Assembly: GCF_003885045.1 (NCBI RefSeq)
Contig: NZ_RHJS01000002.1
Location: 2,232,001-2,296,000, forward strand
Direction: 5' to 3'
Length of the DNA stretch: 64,000 nucleotides
Source: Schaedlerella arabinosiphila
Lineage (GTDB): Bacteria > Bacillota > Clostridia > Lachnospirales > Lachnospiraceae
The notes under the pieces were generated by a model. That model had not been told where the DNA came from. It worked only from the letters and a program-made list of their open reading frames with translations, and did no database searches. The position numbers and the translations under genes were made by a program. Shown piece after piece: positions 25,539-34,652 of the stretch (the stretch's first letter is position 1; every line of letters starts with the position of its first letter).

Positions 25539-25892
25539 CTATCTCATCAGCTTCTGAAGCGTCGCCACCAGCTCGTCGATGGTCTCGTCCTTCCCTGCGC
25601 GGATATCCTCCGCCACGCAGGTTCGGATGTGGTTCGCTAAAAGCACCTTGTTAAAACTGTTCAGCGCCGCGTTTACCGCCGATACCTGCACCAGAATATC
25701 CGTGCAGTAGGCGTCGCTTTCCAGCATCCGCTTCAATCCCCTTACCTGGCCCTCAATCCGGTTCAGGCGGTTGACCAGATCCCGGTATTCTTTATCGGAC
25801 CTCTCCTTTGTCTTCTGGCAGCACTCCTTCCCCTCATGGCTGCATACGCCCTTCTCCTCTGTAAACCCGTCTTCTGCATATTCTTTTTCCAT
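25539..25892 (-). CDS. csoR: CsoR-family copper-sensing repressor
   Basis: A 117-residue all-helical repressor. The CsoR/RcnR pattern is present: [32 protein letters not shown], with the first cysteine in YCTD, and then [13 protein letters not shown] carrying the His and second Cys (HxxxC). This C-H-C set is the copper(I) site. The N-terminal 30 residues contain extra cysteines and histidine (CSHEGKECC), possibly an added metal-binding arm. The start at 25892 follows GAGG. It heads the copA operon and its operator is recognisable upstream. Confidence 0.9.
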   Translation of the reverse strand: MEKEYAEDGFTEEKGVCSHEGKECCQKTKERSDKEYRDLVNRLNRIEGQVRGLKRMLESDAYCTDILVQVSAVNAALNSFNKVLLANHIRTCVAEDIRAGKDETIDELVATLQKLMR

Positions 25893-26063
25893 ATAAACCT
25901 CTTCTCTGTACGTTCGTTCCCATCTGTGAAAACCGATGGATTTCTTCCCGCAAAGCAGCGAACCAGGCGGCCGTGCCTGCACGGATATTTGCCATTTGTT
26001 TCTTCTCAACATTTTTGCACGGCATTTTCTATGCCCGCTGTCTTCTTATCTGTGTTAAGTCAC

Positions 26064-26092
26064 ATTATATACCCCCACAGGGTATATTGCAA
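26064..26092 (-). promoter_or_regulatory. csoR-copA promoter with CsoR operator in the spacer
   Basis: Minus-strand -35 TTGCAA (26087-26092), 17-base spacer, -10 TATAAT (26064-26069). The inverted repeat ATATACCC / GGGTATAT (26067-26074 and 26080-26087) with a CCACA centre fills the spacer. It matches the T-A-C-C-C...G-G-G-T-A style of known CsoR operators. Repressor bound here would block both promoter elements. The start codon of csoR is about 165 bases downstream. Confidence 0.85.
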
Positions 26093-26101
26093 GTCTTTTT
26101 T

Positions 26102-26149
26102 CAAAAAAAATTCCACCTGTACGGTTGGATGCTCTTTGAGCATCCAACC
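26102..26149 (-). terminator. Terminator between spoIIP and csoR
   Basis: Perfect 12-base stem GGTTGGATGCTC / GAGCATCCAACC with a 3-base loop, followed on the minus strand after 13 bases by a run of eight T. It closes the gpr-spoIIP unit just before the csoR promoter. Confidence 0.75.
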
Positions 26150-26177
26150 CACCTCATTCATTCGTAAAATCCGTGCT

Positions 26178-27353
26178 TCACAGCAGAACCTGGTGCAGCG
26201 TCTCCGCCAGCACCTCCATGGCATTGCGCATTTCCTCCACCGTATTGGTCTGGGCCCCGGCCTCGATCAGAAGGGACTTGGGCATCAGATGCAGGTTGTA
26301 CCGGTATCCACGCAGGTAGATATGCCGCGCGAAGCCCGGATACATGCTCTCCGACGCAAGCTGCATCTGGAGGGAGAACGCCAGGTTATCCTGGATAAAC
26401 GGATTGTACAGGTATTCAATGTCCCCGTTGGTCCGCGTCCGGCTCAGCCCGTTAAAATACATGATCTTTGCCGTGGGCTTCCCGTCCACCTCCGTCACCA
26501 GATGGGTTCCCTCCGCCACGCCGTCCCGGTGCAGGTCGATGACCACCTCCACCGTGGGATTGGCCTCCAGGATCGGGCGGATGGACGCCTCCGCGTTTTC
26601 ATAGGCATTGCTTCTGTCCAACTGTCCGTTGATGATATCATAGACCCCGGTATCGTGGATCGTGCTGATCCCCTTGGCGTTGAGAAGCTGTACCAGATAT
26701 TCCCCGATCCCGATGATGCTTGTGGACGGGTCTCCGGGTGTGGAATCGGCAAATTCTTCCTGGGAATGGGTATGAAAAACCAGCACCTTGGGTCCCTGTG
26801 TCTCTGTGTTGATCTTCATGCTCCTACCCAGCAGGTCATCCGCGTTGAGCTGTTCCGGCCCGATCATGGTGGAGCTGTCTACGGTATAAAAATTGCCCAG
26901 AAGGTAGTCAAAATCCCGCAGCTTTTCGATGGACATGTCGAGAACCGGCTGGCCCTGGGCCGGCACCACGTCCTCCACCACCTCCGTGTCCCCCACCGGG
27001 TTTCCGTTCTGATCTACAAAATGCCCGTCGTCGGCCTGGTTTTCCAATATTTTGGCAATGGTCTCCTCATCCTCCATGGCCGTCCTGTACTGGATCTTCG
27101 TATCCAGATATTCCATCAGCGGAATCCAGTCAAATGCCTTTTCTAAAAGCCACTGTGCCGCAGGCTTGTTTTCTTCCCGGGCCGCATAGACCGCCCCCGG
27201 CAGATACATCTGCTCCGTACTCTCAAAGAGCGCCCTCTGCCATCGGTACCCCCACCCTATGCCTGTACTCCCTGCGGTGTCTATCATGATATATGTAAAA
27301 GCCAGGCACAGCAGCACTGCCGCGATCCCCCGGCTCCATCGTTCTTTTTCCAT
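26178..27353 (-). CDS. spoIIP: Stage II sporulation protein P
   Basis: A 391-residue peptidoglycan amidase/endopeptidase that works with SpoIID and SpoIIM during engulfment. It has an N-terminal membrane anchor (GIAAVLLCLAFTYIMIDTAG), and the SpoIIP catalytic motifs FHTHSQEEFAD and VVIDLHRDGV; the C-terminal SLLIEAGAQTNTVEEMRNAME is also typical. The start at 27353 follows AAAGGAGGGCCT. It lies 114 bases after gpr, in the common gpr-spoIIP order of Clostridia, with a palindromic repeat in between. Confidence 0.95.
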   Translation of the reverse strand: MEKERWSRGIAAVLLCLAFTYIMIDTAGSTGIGWGYRWQRALFESTEQMYLPGAVYAAREENKPAAQWLLEKAFDWIPLMEYLDTKIQYRTAMEDEETIAKILENQADDGHFVDQNGNPVGDTEVVEDVVPAQGQPVLDMSIEKLRDFDYLLGNFYTVDSSTMIGPEQLNADDLLGRSMKINTETQGPKVLVFHTHSQEEFADSTPGDPSTSIIGIGEYLVQLLNAKGISTIHDTGVYDIINGQLDRSNAYENAEASIRPILEANPTVEVVIDLHRDGVAEGTHLVTEVDGKPTAKIMYFNGLSRTRTNGDIEYLYNPFIQDNLAFSLQMQLASESMYPGFARHIYLRGYRYNLHLMPKSLLIEAGAQTNTVEEMRNAMEVLAETLHQVLL

Positions 27354-27386
27354 AGGCCCTCCTTTAATGAGGGACCAGGTGGCTGA

Positions 27387-27446
27387 CCGCTGTTTTTCCG
27401 GCCGGACGCCCTGCAGCCAGATACAAGGCGTCATGAACGGTAACGG
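27387..27446. repeat. Palindromic repeat family P1, copy 2 (divergent)
   Basis: Starts CCGCTGTTTTTCCGGCCGG and ends ATGAACGGTAACGG; inner stem GACGCCCTG / CAAGGCGTC has one mismatch. It lies in the gpr-spoIIP gap and would be in the transcript of both. Confidence 0.65.
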
Positions 27447-27467
27447 CCCCTCCTTTTACCTTATTCT

Positions 27468-28445
27468 TTACCCCTCCTCTTTATTCGTGAAAAGCATATT
27501 CAATGCTTCGGAAATCGTATAGCTGATCTGTTTCACCAGCTCGTCCTCATCCTTTGGGGTCACAAACATGCCGTTGAGATGCGGAGAAATAAGTTCTTTC
27601 ACCAGTTCATATTTTTCCGCGCTGTTGTAAGTCCGCAGAACGTCTCCCACGCCTTTGAGTATGTCTGAAGACTCCAGCGCGTCGATCAGGTTTTCCATGG
27701 TGTCATTGGCAATGGTGGCCGCGTCTACCACGGTGGGCACGCCGATCCCGATGACAGGAACCCCCACCGACTCTTTGGTCAGCCCGTTCCGGTGGTTTCC
27801 CACTCCCGAGCCTGGGTGGATGCCCGTGTCCGCGATCTGTATGGTCCTGTTCAGCCTTCGGGTGTTTCTCGCCGCCAGGGCGTCAATGGCGATCACTAGG
27901 TCGGGCTTCGTCTCTTCCACCACCCCTTTTACGATTTCCAGCGTCTCCATTCCGGTCTGCCCCATCACGCCGGGTACAATGGCGCTGACCAGGCGGGCAT
28001 GCTCCATCCCCATGGCGTATTTTCCGTATTCCTTCACAATATGCCGGGTCACGCACAGGTTGTCCGCCACATAGGGCCCCAGCGCATCCGGCGTCACCTG
28101 CCGGTTTCCCAGACCCACCACAAGCACGGACAAATCGTCCGTATCCAGAGACCTCCCTTCGATCAGCTCCTGGATATAGCCGGAAAGCTTTACCGATACC
28201 TCCCGGTGGTAATCCTCATCGGGCACCGCCATATTGGGGGCTTCCATGGTCAGATAGACGCCCACCGGCTTCCCCATGGTCTTTGCCCCGTTTTCTGTCT
28301 CCACCTTGACACGGGTGATCCGGATCTCCCGTTCCTTGTCGTATTCTTCCTCCAATACCACTCCGGATATCTCCACATTGTCCGATTCAAACCGTTCCTT
28401 CTCTTCCAGCGCAAGATCTGTACGCACACTATATTTTTCCAGCAT
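27468..28445 (-). CDS. gpr: Germination protease GPR
   Basis: A 325-residue aspartic-type endopeptidase that degrades small acid-soluble proteins when spores germinate. Signatures: MLEKYSVRTDLALEEKERF at the N-terminus (normally the propeptide cleavage region), VLVVGLGNRQVTPDALGPYV, and LVIAIDALAARNTRRLNRTIQIADTG-type catalytic region, then GVGNHRNGLTKESVGVPVIG. It is made as a zymogen in the forespore. Its presence, with spoIIP, shows the organism belongs to a spore-forming lineage. rpsT lies divergent upstream, the usual neighbour in Clostridia. Confidence 0.95.
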   Translation of the reverse strand: MLEKYSVRTDLALEEKERFESDNVEISGVVLEEEYDKEREIRITRVKVETENGAKTMGKPVGVYLTMEAPNMAVPDEDYHREVSVKLSGYIQELIEGRSLDTDDLSVLVVGLGNRQVTPDALGPYVADNLCVTRHIVKEYGKYAMGMEHARLVSAIVPGVMGQTGMETLEIVKGVVEETKPDLVIAIDALAARNTRRLNRTIQIADTGIHPGSGVGNHRNGLTKESVGVPVIGIGVPTVVDAATIANDTMENLIDALESSDILKGVGDVLRTYNSAEKYELVKELISPHLNGMFVTPKDEDELVKQISYTISEALNMLFTNKEEG

Positions 28446-28519
28446 GTTTATCCCTCACTCTACTTAGTTTAATTACTGTGAATAATGAGTAGTTTTTACA
28501 ATATTTTGAGAAATATGTA

Positions 28520-28548
28520 TTGACAACTTTTGACAGTTAGCATAAAAT
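28520..28548 (+). promoter_or_regulatory. Promoter of rpsT
   Basis: -35 TTGACA (28520-28525), 17-base spacer, -10 TAAAAT (28543-28548), giving a leader of about 115 bases before rpsT. Within the leader GATTGG / CCAAC could pair weakly. No known riboswitch was recognised. Confidence 0.75.
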
Positions 28549-28670
28549 AAATGGGTGCATCCGATTGGAACGTCCGTGTCCGAATCCAACGGGGCATTGA
28601 CAGGCAGATTTTGTGATTTGTCTGTTATTATACTGCATTTTGAATATATTGTGATTTGGAGGTGTACAGG

Positions 28671-28934
28671 TTGGCTAATATTAAATCTGCGAAGAAGAGA
28701 ATTTTGGTAAACGAGACTAAGGCTGCCAGAAACAAAGCGATCAAGTCCAAAGTAAAGACTGCTGTCAAGAAAGTAGAGACTGCAATCGACCAGAAGGACG
28801 CTGAGACAGCTAAGACAGCTTTAAAGGCTGCTATCGTTGAGATTACAAAAGCTGGGACAAAGGGTGTATATCACAAGAACACCGTTTCCAGAAAGATCTC
28901 CCGTCTGACCAAGGCTGTCAACGGCATTGCTTAA
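28671..28934 (+). CDS. rpsT: Ribosomal protein S20
   Basis: An 87-residue basic protein of the small ribosomal subunit that binds the 5' domain of 16S rRNA. It starts ANIKSAKKRILVNETKAARN and ends SRKISRLTKAVNGIA, both typical. The start is TTG at 28671, ten bases after GGAGG; an ATG 15 bases upstream lies on the ribosome binding site. TTG or other weak starts are common in rpsT, where they limit synthesis and allow self-regulation. Confidence 0.96.
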   Translation: MANIKSAKKRILVNETKAARNKAIKSKVKTAVKKVETAIDQKDAETAKTALKAAIVEITKAGTKGVYHKNTVSRKISRLTKAVNGIA

Positions 28935-28956
28935 GATAGATATTGAGTGAAAAGAT

Positions 28957-28995
28957 AAAAGACATACGCTGCCGTCATGGCGTATGTCTTTTTTG
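28957..28995 (+). terminator. Rho-independent terminator of rpsT
   Basis: Perfect stem GACATACGC / GCGTATGTC with a 10-base loop and a T-run of seven or so. Confidence 0.93.
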
Positions 28996-29076
28996 TCTTT
29001 ATGAAAACTTCTTCGAATTTTCTCAGAGTATGCAAAAAGGCCGCCTCCGGCAGACCTTTCGCATATTCCTGTATCA

Positions 29077-30129
<1,053 letters not shown>

Positions 30130-30232
30130 TCAGTTAAAAGCTAATACAGCCTTTAGCTATCCAGTAATACGGGCTTTCGCCCTCCCGGCGCAGCACGGCG
30201 CGCAGTCCGATGAACCCCGTCCGGCACTGCCT

Positions 30233-30733
30233 TTACACCAGATATGTAACGTCCTTGATCCCTCTGGACAACCCGGTGATCCCGGTCCTCGCAAGCTCCA
30301 GTATCTCATATCCGTCCAGCAGGTTTAAAAATGCCTCCAGCTTGGACTGGTCCCCGGTCAGCTCAATCATCATGGACTCCCGTTCCACATCCACAATCTT
30401 CGCCCGGAAGATATCTGCGATTGAGAGCACCTCCGGCCGCTGCTTCGCATCCGCACGTACCTTCACCATGATCAGCTCCCGGTACACCGCCTCATCGTCC
30501 TTGAGCAGCTTGATCTCCCGGACATCCTCCAGCTTGCGTACCTGCTTCTCGATCTGGGAAAGGATCAGCTCGTCTCCCGATGATACGACCGTAATCCGGG
30601 TAAACCTCGAATCCGCCGTCATCCCCGCCGTTATGCTGTCAATACTGTAGCCCCGCCGGCTGAACAATCCCGCGATCCTGCTCAGGACGCCCGGATTGTT
30701 GTCTACCAGCAGAGAATATACCTGTCTTCTCAT
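30233..30733 (-). CDS. ilvN: Acetolactate synthase small (regulatory) subunit
   Basis: A 166-residue protein with an N-terminal ACT domain (VYSLLVDNNPGVLSRIAGLFSRRGYSIDSI) that binds valine for feedback inhibition, and the ALS_ss_C domain (YELIMVKVRADAKQRPEVLSIADIFRAKIVDV). It is followed by ilvC. The catalytic ilvB subunit is not adjacent, so the usual ilvBNC order is broken here. Confidence 0.95.
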   Translation of the reverse strand: MRRQVYSLLVDNNPGVLSRIAGLFSRRGYSIDSITAGMTADSRFTRITVVSSGDELILSQIEKQVRKLEDVREIKLLKDDEAVYRELIMVKVRADAKQRPEVLSIADIFRAKIVDVERESMMIELTGDQSKLEAFLNLLDGYEILELARTGITGLSRGIKDVTYLV

Positions 30734-30754
30734 ACATTATCTCACTTTCTCAAT

Positions 30755-30812
30755 CAGAATGCCCGGCCTGTCATAGGGGCCCCCGGAAATGAGACGCCCC
30801 TATGACATTCTG
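30755..30812 (-). promoter_or_regulatory. Stable leader hairpin before ilvN
   Basis: A perfect 12-base stem (TGTCATAGGGGC / GCCCCTATGACA) caps an outer stem (AGAATG / CATTCT). It ends 21 bases before the ilvN start codon. It has no T-run and matches no T-box or riboswitch motif that I can recognise. Confidence 0.65.
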
Positions 30813-30833
30813 AACATTTTCGAATACTCTCAC

Positions 30834-30889
30834 GAAAAACAGAGTGCGTTCTGTTTTTCTATAATAACAAGTTTGGAAACGCTTGTCAA
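30834..30889 (-). promoter_or_regulatory. ilvN promoter with palindrome over the start site
   Basis: Minus-strand -35 TTGACA (30884-30889), 17-base spacer, -10 TATTAT (30861-30866). A perfect 10-base inverted repeat GAAAAACAGA / TCTGTTTTTC (30834-30843 and 30850-30859) sits just downstream of the -10, over the expected transcription start. This is a good operator position for a repressor. Confidence 0.8.
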
Positions 30890-30920
30890 TATATAAAAAA
30901 ATTTTTTAATCAGAAATCCA

Positions 30921-31943
30921 TCAGCTTCTGTATCCGTCCGGATTGTTGGACTGCCATCTCCAGGAATCCGCGCACATCTCCTCTACGCCGCACTCTGCAA
31001 CCCAGCCCAGCTCTTCCTTCGCCTTCGATGCATCGCAGTAGCACATCGCGATGTCCCCTGCACGGCGGGGTTTGATCTCATAGGGGATCTCCTTGCCGCA
31101 GGCTTTTTCGTATGCCTTCACTACATCCAGCACGCTGTAGCCGACGCCTGTCCCAAGATTGTAGATGTGAACGCCCTTGCCTTCCTCTGTCCGCATCCTC
31201 TCAATGGCCTTTACATGGCCCACTGCCAGATCCACCACGTGGATGTAATCCCGGACTCCGGTTCCGTCGTGGGTATCATAGTCGTCCCCGAATACCCCCA
31301 GGCAGTTCAGCTTGCCCACCGCAACCTGGGCGATATAGGGCACCAGATTGTTGGGGATTCCCTTCGGGTCTTCCCCGATCCGTCCCGACTCATGGGCGCC
31401 GATGGGATTGAAGTAACGGAGCAGCATCACGTTCCACTCCGGATCTCCTACGTGCAAGTCTGTCAGGATCTGTTCCAGCATCCCCTTGGTCTGTCCATAT
31501 GGATTGGTGATCTGTCCCTTGGGGCAGGCTTCCGTAATCGGAATCTCGGCCGGATCGCCGTATACCGTTGCGGAAGAGCTGAAGATCATGTTCTTGCAGC
31601 CGTGCTTCCTCATCACATCGCACAGAATTAAAGTTCCGCTGATATTATTATGATAGTATTCCCAGGGCTTTGCCACAGATTCTCCGACTGCTTTAAGTCC
31701 CGCGAAATTGATCACAGCCTCGATCTCTTCTTTTTCAAAAATCTGCTCCAGATCCTCCCGGCTCAATATATCTCCTTTGTAGAATTTCAATGACTTTCCT
31801 GTAATCTCCTTTACACGGTCCAAAGCGACTTCGCTGGAATTGTAAAGGTTGTCAACGACTACAACTTCATAACCTCTGTTCAAGAGCTCCACGCATGTAT
31901 GGCTTCCGATGTATCCTGCTCCTCCTGCTACTAAAATTGCCAT
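30921..31943 (-). CDS. galE: UDP-glucose 4-epimerase
   Basis: A 340-residue NAD-dependent epimerase that interconverts UDP-glucose and UDP-galactose. NAD site [15 protein letters not shown] at the N-terminus; catalytic [10 protein letters not shown] and [12 protein letters not shown] (Y-x-x-x-K); conserved [17 protein letters not shown] and [15 protein letters not shown]. Length is typical. It stands alone with its own promoter, so supply of UDP-galactose for surface polysaccharides or galactose use are both possible. Confidence 0.95.
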   Translation of the reverse strand: MAILVAGGAGYIGSHTCVELLNRGYEVVVVDNLYNSSEVALDRVKEITGKSLKFYKGDILSREDLEQIFEKEEIEAVINFAGLKAVGESVAKPWEYYHNNISGTLILCDVMRKHGCKNMIFSSSATVYGDPAEIPITEACPKGQITNPYGQTKGMLEQILTDLHVGDPEWNVMLLRYFNPIGAHESGRIGEDPKGIPNNLVPYIAQVAVGKLNCLGVFGDDYDTHDGTGVRDYIHVVDLAVGHVKAIERMRTEEGKGVHIYNLGTGVGYSVLDVVKAYEKACGKEIPYEIKPRRAGDIAMCYCDASKAKEELGWVAECGVEEMCADSWRWQSNNPDGYRS

Positions 31944-31991
31944 GATTCCACTCCTTTTCTGTTTTATAGATTTCTGAATTACTGCGCTTTT

Positions 31992-32020
31992 ATTATACGT
32001 CTATCCGCCCCTCAGGTCAA
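31992..32020 (-). promoter_or_regulatory. galE promoter
   Basis: Minus-strand -35 TTGACC (32015-32020), 17-base spacer, -10 TATAAT (31992-31997). Confidence 0.8.
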
Positions 32021-32071
32021 TGCTTCCCGAATGAACAGTTTCAAAACTTTACGGTACTTCGCCCGGGACGC

Positions 32072-32100
32072 TTGATTTTGCCGGAAAAAAGATTTAATAT
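32072..32100 (+). promoter_or_regulatory. Promoter of the 284-aa membrane protein gene
   Basis: -35 TTGATT (32072-32077), 17-base spacer, -10 TAATAT (32095-32100). A palindrome, GGTTTCCGGAAACC (32157-32170), lies in the leader between it and the start codon. Confidence 0.65.
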
Positions 32101-32190
32101 ATAAACCATTGGAACCTGCGTCTGCCCTATGATCCGATCTCTTTGCCGGGGATGCGGGTTTCCGGAAACCATTAGAAAAGGAGTGATCCA

Positions 32191-33045
32191 ATGCGGCCTT
32201 CCAAAAAAAGCGCCTACGAATTTAGTGATGATTTTGAAGTTACCTATGAAGAAGACATTTCCTCTAAATATAAAGTTGATCCGGAATCGGAGGACGTTCC
32301 CCGCAGGAGCGCAAGAACCGAGACCATGACCCAGCCCATGCCCAGAGTCAGAAGCGGCGGCCCTTACGACCTGTCCATCGACAATCCGGACGACGGCTAT
32401 GACGGGTATTACGACGACGTCGATGCAGATTATGACGAGGATTACGACCGGCCTCCAGGCGGCCGAAGAAACAGCCGCCGCAGTGATTACAGGGATTCTG
32501 ACCGGCCTCCCCGGAGCAGGCGCAGGCGGAGCAGCCAGACCCCCATCGCCGCGCCCATCAAAAAGGGCGGGAGGACCGTGTACCGGATCTCCCAGTCCCT
32601 GTTTCGAAACCTGTCCGTGATCCTGATCCTGGCCATCACCGGATTCATGGCATACAACTTTCTCCGGGGAAGCGCGCCCTACGGCGATATTGAAAATGCG
32701 GTGGTCTCCCAGAATTATACCCTGGTGCTGGCATCCTATTTTGCCGTAGCAGCATTTTTCATACTCTTTGAACTGTTCTCCGCACTCTGGGCCATGACAA
32801 GGGTGCGCGTATACGATGAAACCGGATACTATAAAGAGGATGTGGGCCGCGGGATGTTCTCCTTCTTTTTTATATACATCTGCTCCTACGGGGCATTCCT
32901 CGTCAACAACTGGATTCCGGAGCGGCTGGAATTTCTTCACGGCATCCGGGGGGCGCTGGATGTCTTCGGCTCCATGCACAACATCCTGTTCGGGCTGTGC
33001 GCCGCAGGCGTGATCTCCTGCCTGTTCCGGAAATACAGCTTATAA
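32191..33045 (+). CDS. Membrane protein with long charged N-terminal tail
   Basis: A 284-residue protein, not recognised. Residues 1-130 are predicted disordered and cytoplasmic: first acidic (DNPDDGYDGYYDDVDADYDE), then arginine-rich (RRNSRRSDYRDSDRPPRSRR). Residues 135-280 carry four hydrophobic segments (LSVILILAITGFMAYNFL; LASYFAVAAFFILFELFSAL; MFSFFFIYICSYGAFLV; NILFGLCAAGVISCLF). AAAGGAG precedes the ATG. The acidic-then-basic tail suggests binding to the nucleoid, to acidic lipid or to itself. Codon use agrees with the plus strand being coding, and a promoter and terminator frame the gene. Confidence 0.8.
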   Translation: MRPSKKSAYEFSDDFEVTYEEDISSKYKVDPESEDVPRRSARTETMTQPMPRVRSGGPYDLSIDNPDDGYDGYYDDVDADYDEDYDRPPGGRRNSRRSDYRDSDRPPRSRRRRSSQTPIAAPIKKGGRTVYRISQSLFRNLSVILILAITGFMAYNFLRGSAPYGDIENAVVSQNYTLVLASYFAVAAFFILFELFSALWAMTRVRVYDETGYYKEDVGRGMFSFFFIYICSYGAFLVNNWIPERLEFLHGIRGALDVFGSMHNILFGLCAAGVISCLFRKYSL

Positions 33046-33068
33046 ACGGTTCTGTTTCCCGATAGAAA

Positions 33069-33107
33069 AAAACGCCGCATCCTCAAGGCAGGTGCGGCGG
33101 CTTTTTC
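33069..33107. terminator. Bidirectional terminator
   Basis: Stem CGCCGCA / TGCGGCG with a 13-base loop, T-run of five on the plus side and of seven on the minus side. It serves the 284-aa gene from the left and the cupin gene from the right. Confidence 0.85.
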
Positions 33108-33154
33108 CATTGTCCCAAAGGGCCCTATCTATATTGTTGATGACTGCCTGACTG

Positions 33155-33481
33155 TCAGTCCAGAATGATCAGGGCCATAAATACCAGATCCTCCAGCCCC
33201 GTATTTTTCAGTCCGTGTCCGCAGCCGTCCGGCGTAAACGTCACATCCCCCGCTTTTACCGGACGGGTGGTTCCGTTGTCGTCATACTCCCCTTCCCCGG
33301 AAAGGATATAATAGGTCTCGCTTTCGTTATGGTGCATGTGGTATCCCAAAGTACAGCCCTTCTCCAGAGTTACCTCCGCATAAAGCCTGCATTTTCCGTT
33401 GAGTTCCTTCTCACCTAAGATCTTTTTGATGATCACATGGCCTTCTCCTCCGGCCATATTCTCTACACGTTCAATTGTCAT
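33155..33481 (-). CDS. Cupin-domain protein
   Basis: A 108-residue single-domain cupin. Motif 1: GCTLGYHMHHNESETYYILSGEG (His-His and Glu metal ligands); motif 2: AGDVTFTPDGCGHGLKNTG (third His). Small cupins of this kind bind metal and often act as isomerases, oxygenases or sugar-binding proteins. It lies 54 bases downstream of ddh, so co-transcription is possible. Confidence 0.85.
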   Translation of the reverse strand: MTIERVENMAGGEGHVIIKKILGEKELNGKCRLYAEVTLEKGCTLGYHMHHNESETYYILSGEGEYDDNGTTRPVKAGDVTFTPDGCGHGLKNTGLEDLVFMALIILD

Positions 33482-33535
33482 TCTTTCGCTCCTCCTTTTC
33501 CTCTCGCTTAACAGCCAAAGCCCCGCGGCAGGCTG

Positions 33536-34519
33536 CTACAGCAGTGATGCCCGCAATGTTTCCCCGTCCTTTTGGCTCAGATAAGCCGGTGCAATGTCAA
33601 ACACGGTTTTGCAGCCGCTCACGCCCTCTGCGCCGAGCCGGTACGCTGCCCTGGCATATGCCGCAAGGACGCTGGCCGTAAACTCCGGATTGGAATCCAG
33701 CTTCAGCCTGTATTCGATGAGGTGGCTGTTCTCCTCCTCCCATCCGGTCTTTCCGCTGTACAGCACAAAGCCGCCGTGGGGAATCCCGCCGTGGTCTCGA
33801 TCCAGTTCTTCCTGGCTGATAAAATGCACCGTTGTGTCATAATCCGCAAAATAATTCGGCATGGTTTTGATCTCTTTCTCCACCTTCGCCGCGTCCGCCC
33901 CTTCTTCCAGAACCACGAAGCATTCCCTGGTGTGCTTCTGGCGGGTGGACAGCGTTGGATTGTCTCCCTTTCTCACTGCTTCCAGAGCAGCATCCACAGG
34001 AACCGTGTACTGCTTCGCGTCCTTCACGCCTTCGACTCTGCGGACGGCGTCGGAATGCCCCTGGCTGACGCCCTTTCCCCAGAACGTATAATCCTGCCCT
34101 TTCGGAAGGACGGCACTGGCATACAGCCGGTTCAGCGAAAACATCCCGGGGTCCCAGCCGACGGAGATGATCCCCACTTTTCCGCCTTTTTTTGACGCCT
34201 TGTCCACATTGGCAAAATGCTCCGGAATCCTTGCATGTGTATCAAAGCTGTCCACCACATGGAAAAGCTCCGCATAGGCCGGAGTCTGCTCCGGCAGATC
34301 CGTAGCGCTCCCGCCGCACAGGATCATGACGTCGATCCTGTCCTTCCAGTCCGGCACTTCGGATATGCTGCATATGGAAGCCCCTTCAGTCAGAATCTTC
34401 ACATCCGCCGGATTCCTACGGGTAAAGACTGCTGCCAGCTCCATATCCGGATTCTGCTTCACGGCACATTCCACGCCCCTGCCCAGATTGCCGTAGCCTA
34501 AAATACCGATTTTTATCAT
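33536..34519 (-). CDS. ddh: meso-Diaminopimelate D-dehydrogenase
   Basis: A 327-residue NADPH enzyme that makes meso-diaminopimelate from tetrahydrodipicolinate in one step, for lysine and peptidoglycan. NADP site KIGILGYGNLGRGVECAV; substrate region DSFDTHARIPEHFANVD; SVGWDPGMFSLNRLYA and GKGVSQGHSDAVRRVEGV are family hallmarks. Start at 34519 has AAAGGGG nine bases upstream; an ATG six bases earlier is too close to it. This one-step route occurs in a limited set of bacteria, including some Clostridia. Confidence 0.95.
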   Translation of the reverse strand: MIKIGILGYGNLGRGVECAVKQNPDMELAAVFTRRNPADVKILTEGASICSISEVPDWKDRIDVMILCGGSATDLPEQTPAYAELFHVVDSFDTHARIPEHFANVDKASKKGGKVGIISVGWDPGMFSLNRLYASAVLPKGQDYTFWGKGVSQGHSDAVRRVEGVKDAKQYTVPVDAALEAVRKGDNPTLSTRQKHTRECFVVLEEGADAAKVEKEIKTMPNYFADYDTTVHFISQEELDRDHGGIPHGGFVLYSGKTGWEEENSHLIEYRLKLDSNPEFTASVLAAYARAAYRLGAEGVSGCKTVFDIAPAYLSQKDGETLRASLL

Positions 34520-34554
34520 CTGCATTTACCCCTTTATCTATAAAATATGCCTGC

Positions 34555-34603
34555 AACGATTGAGAACAGCAGACGGATCCGCGTCCTGCTGTTCTGAATC
34601 GTT
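34555..34603. repeat. Long inverted repeat between ddh and the AAA-ATPase genes
   Basis: Arms of 18 bases, AACGATTGAGAACAGCAG and its complement with one mismatch, around a 13-base loop containing GGATCC. There is no T-run on either strand. It could end the AAA-ATPase transcript, or be a footprint of a mobile palindrome. Confidence 0.7.
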
Positions 34604-34652
34604 AGACATTCTTTATTATAGACTTTCATGGAATATTATGCAAGGTGTTTTC

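Noticed and set aside
28597..28631. Second rpsT promoter (TTGACA ... TATTAT)
   Set aside because: The spacing of 23 bases is too long for a normal promoter.
32041..32979. A 312-codon open frame on the minus strand
   Set aside because: It mirrors the 284-residue membrane protein gene, which has a promoter, ribosome binding site and terminator on the plus strand.
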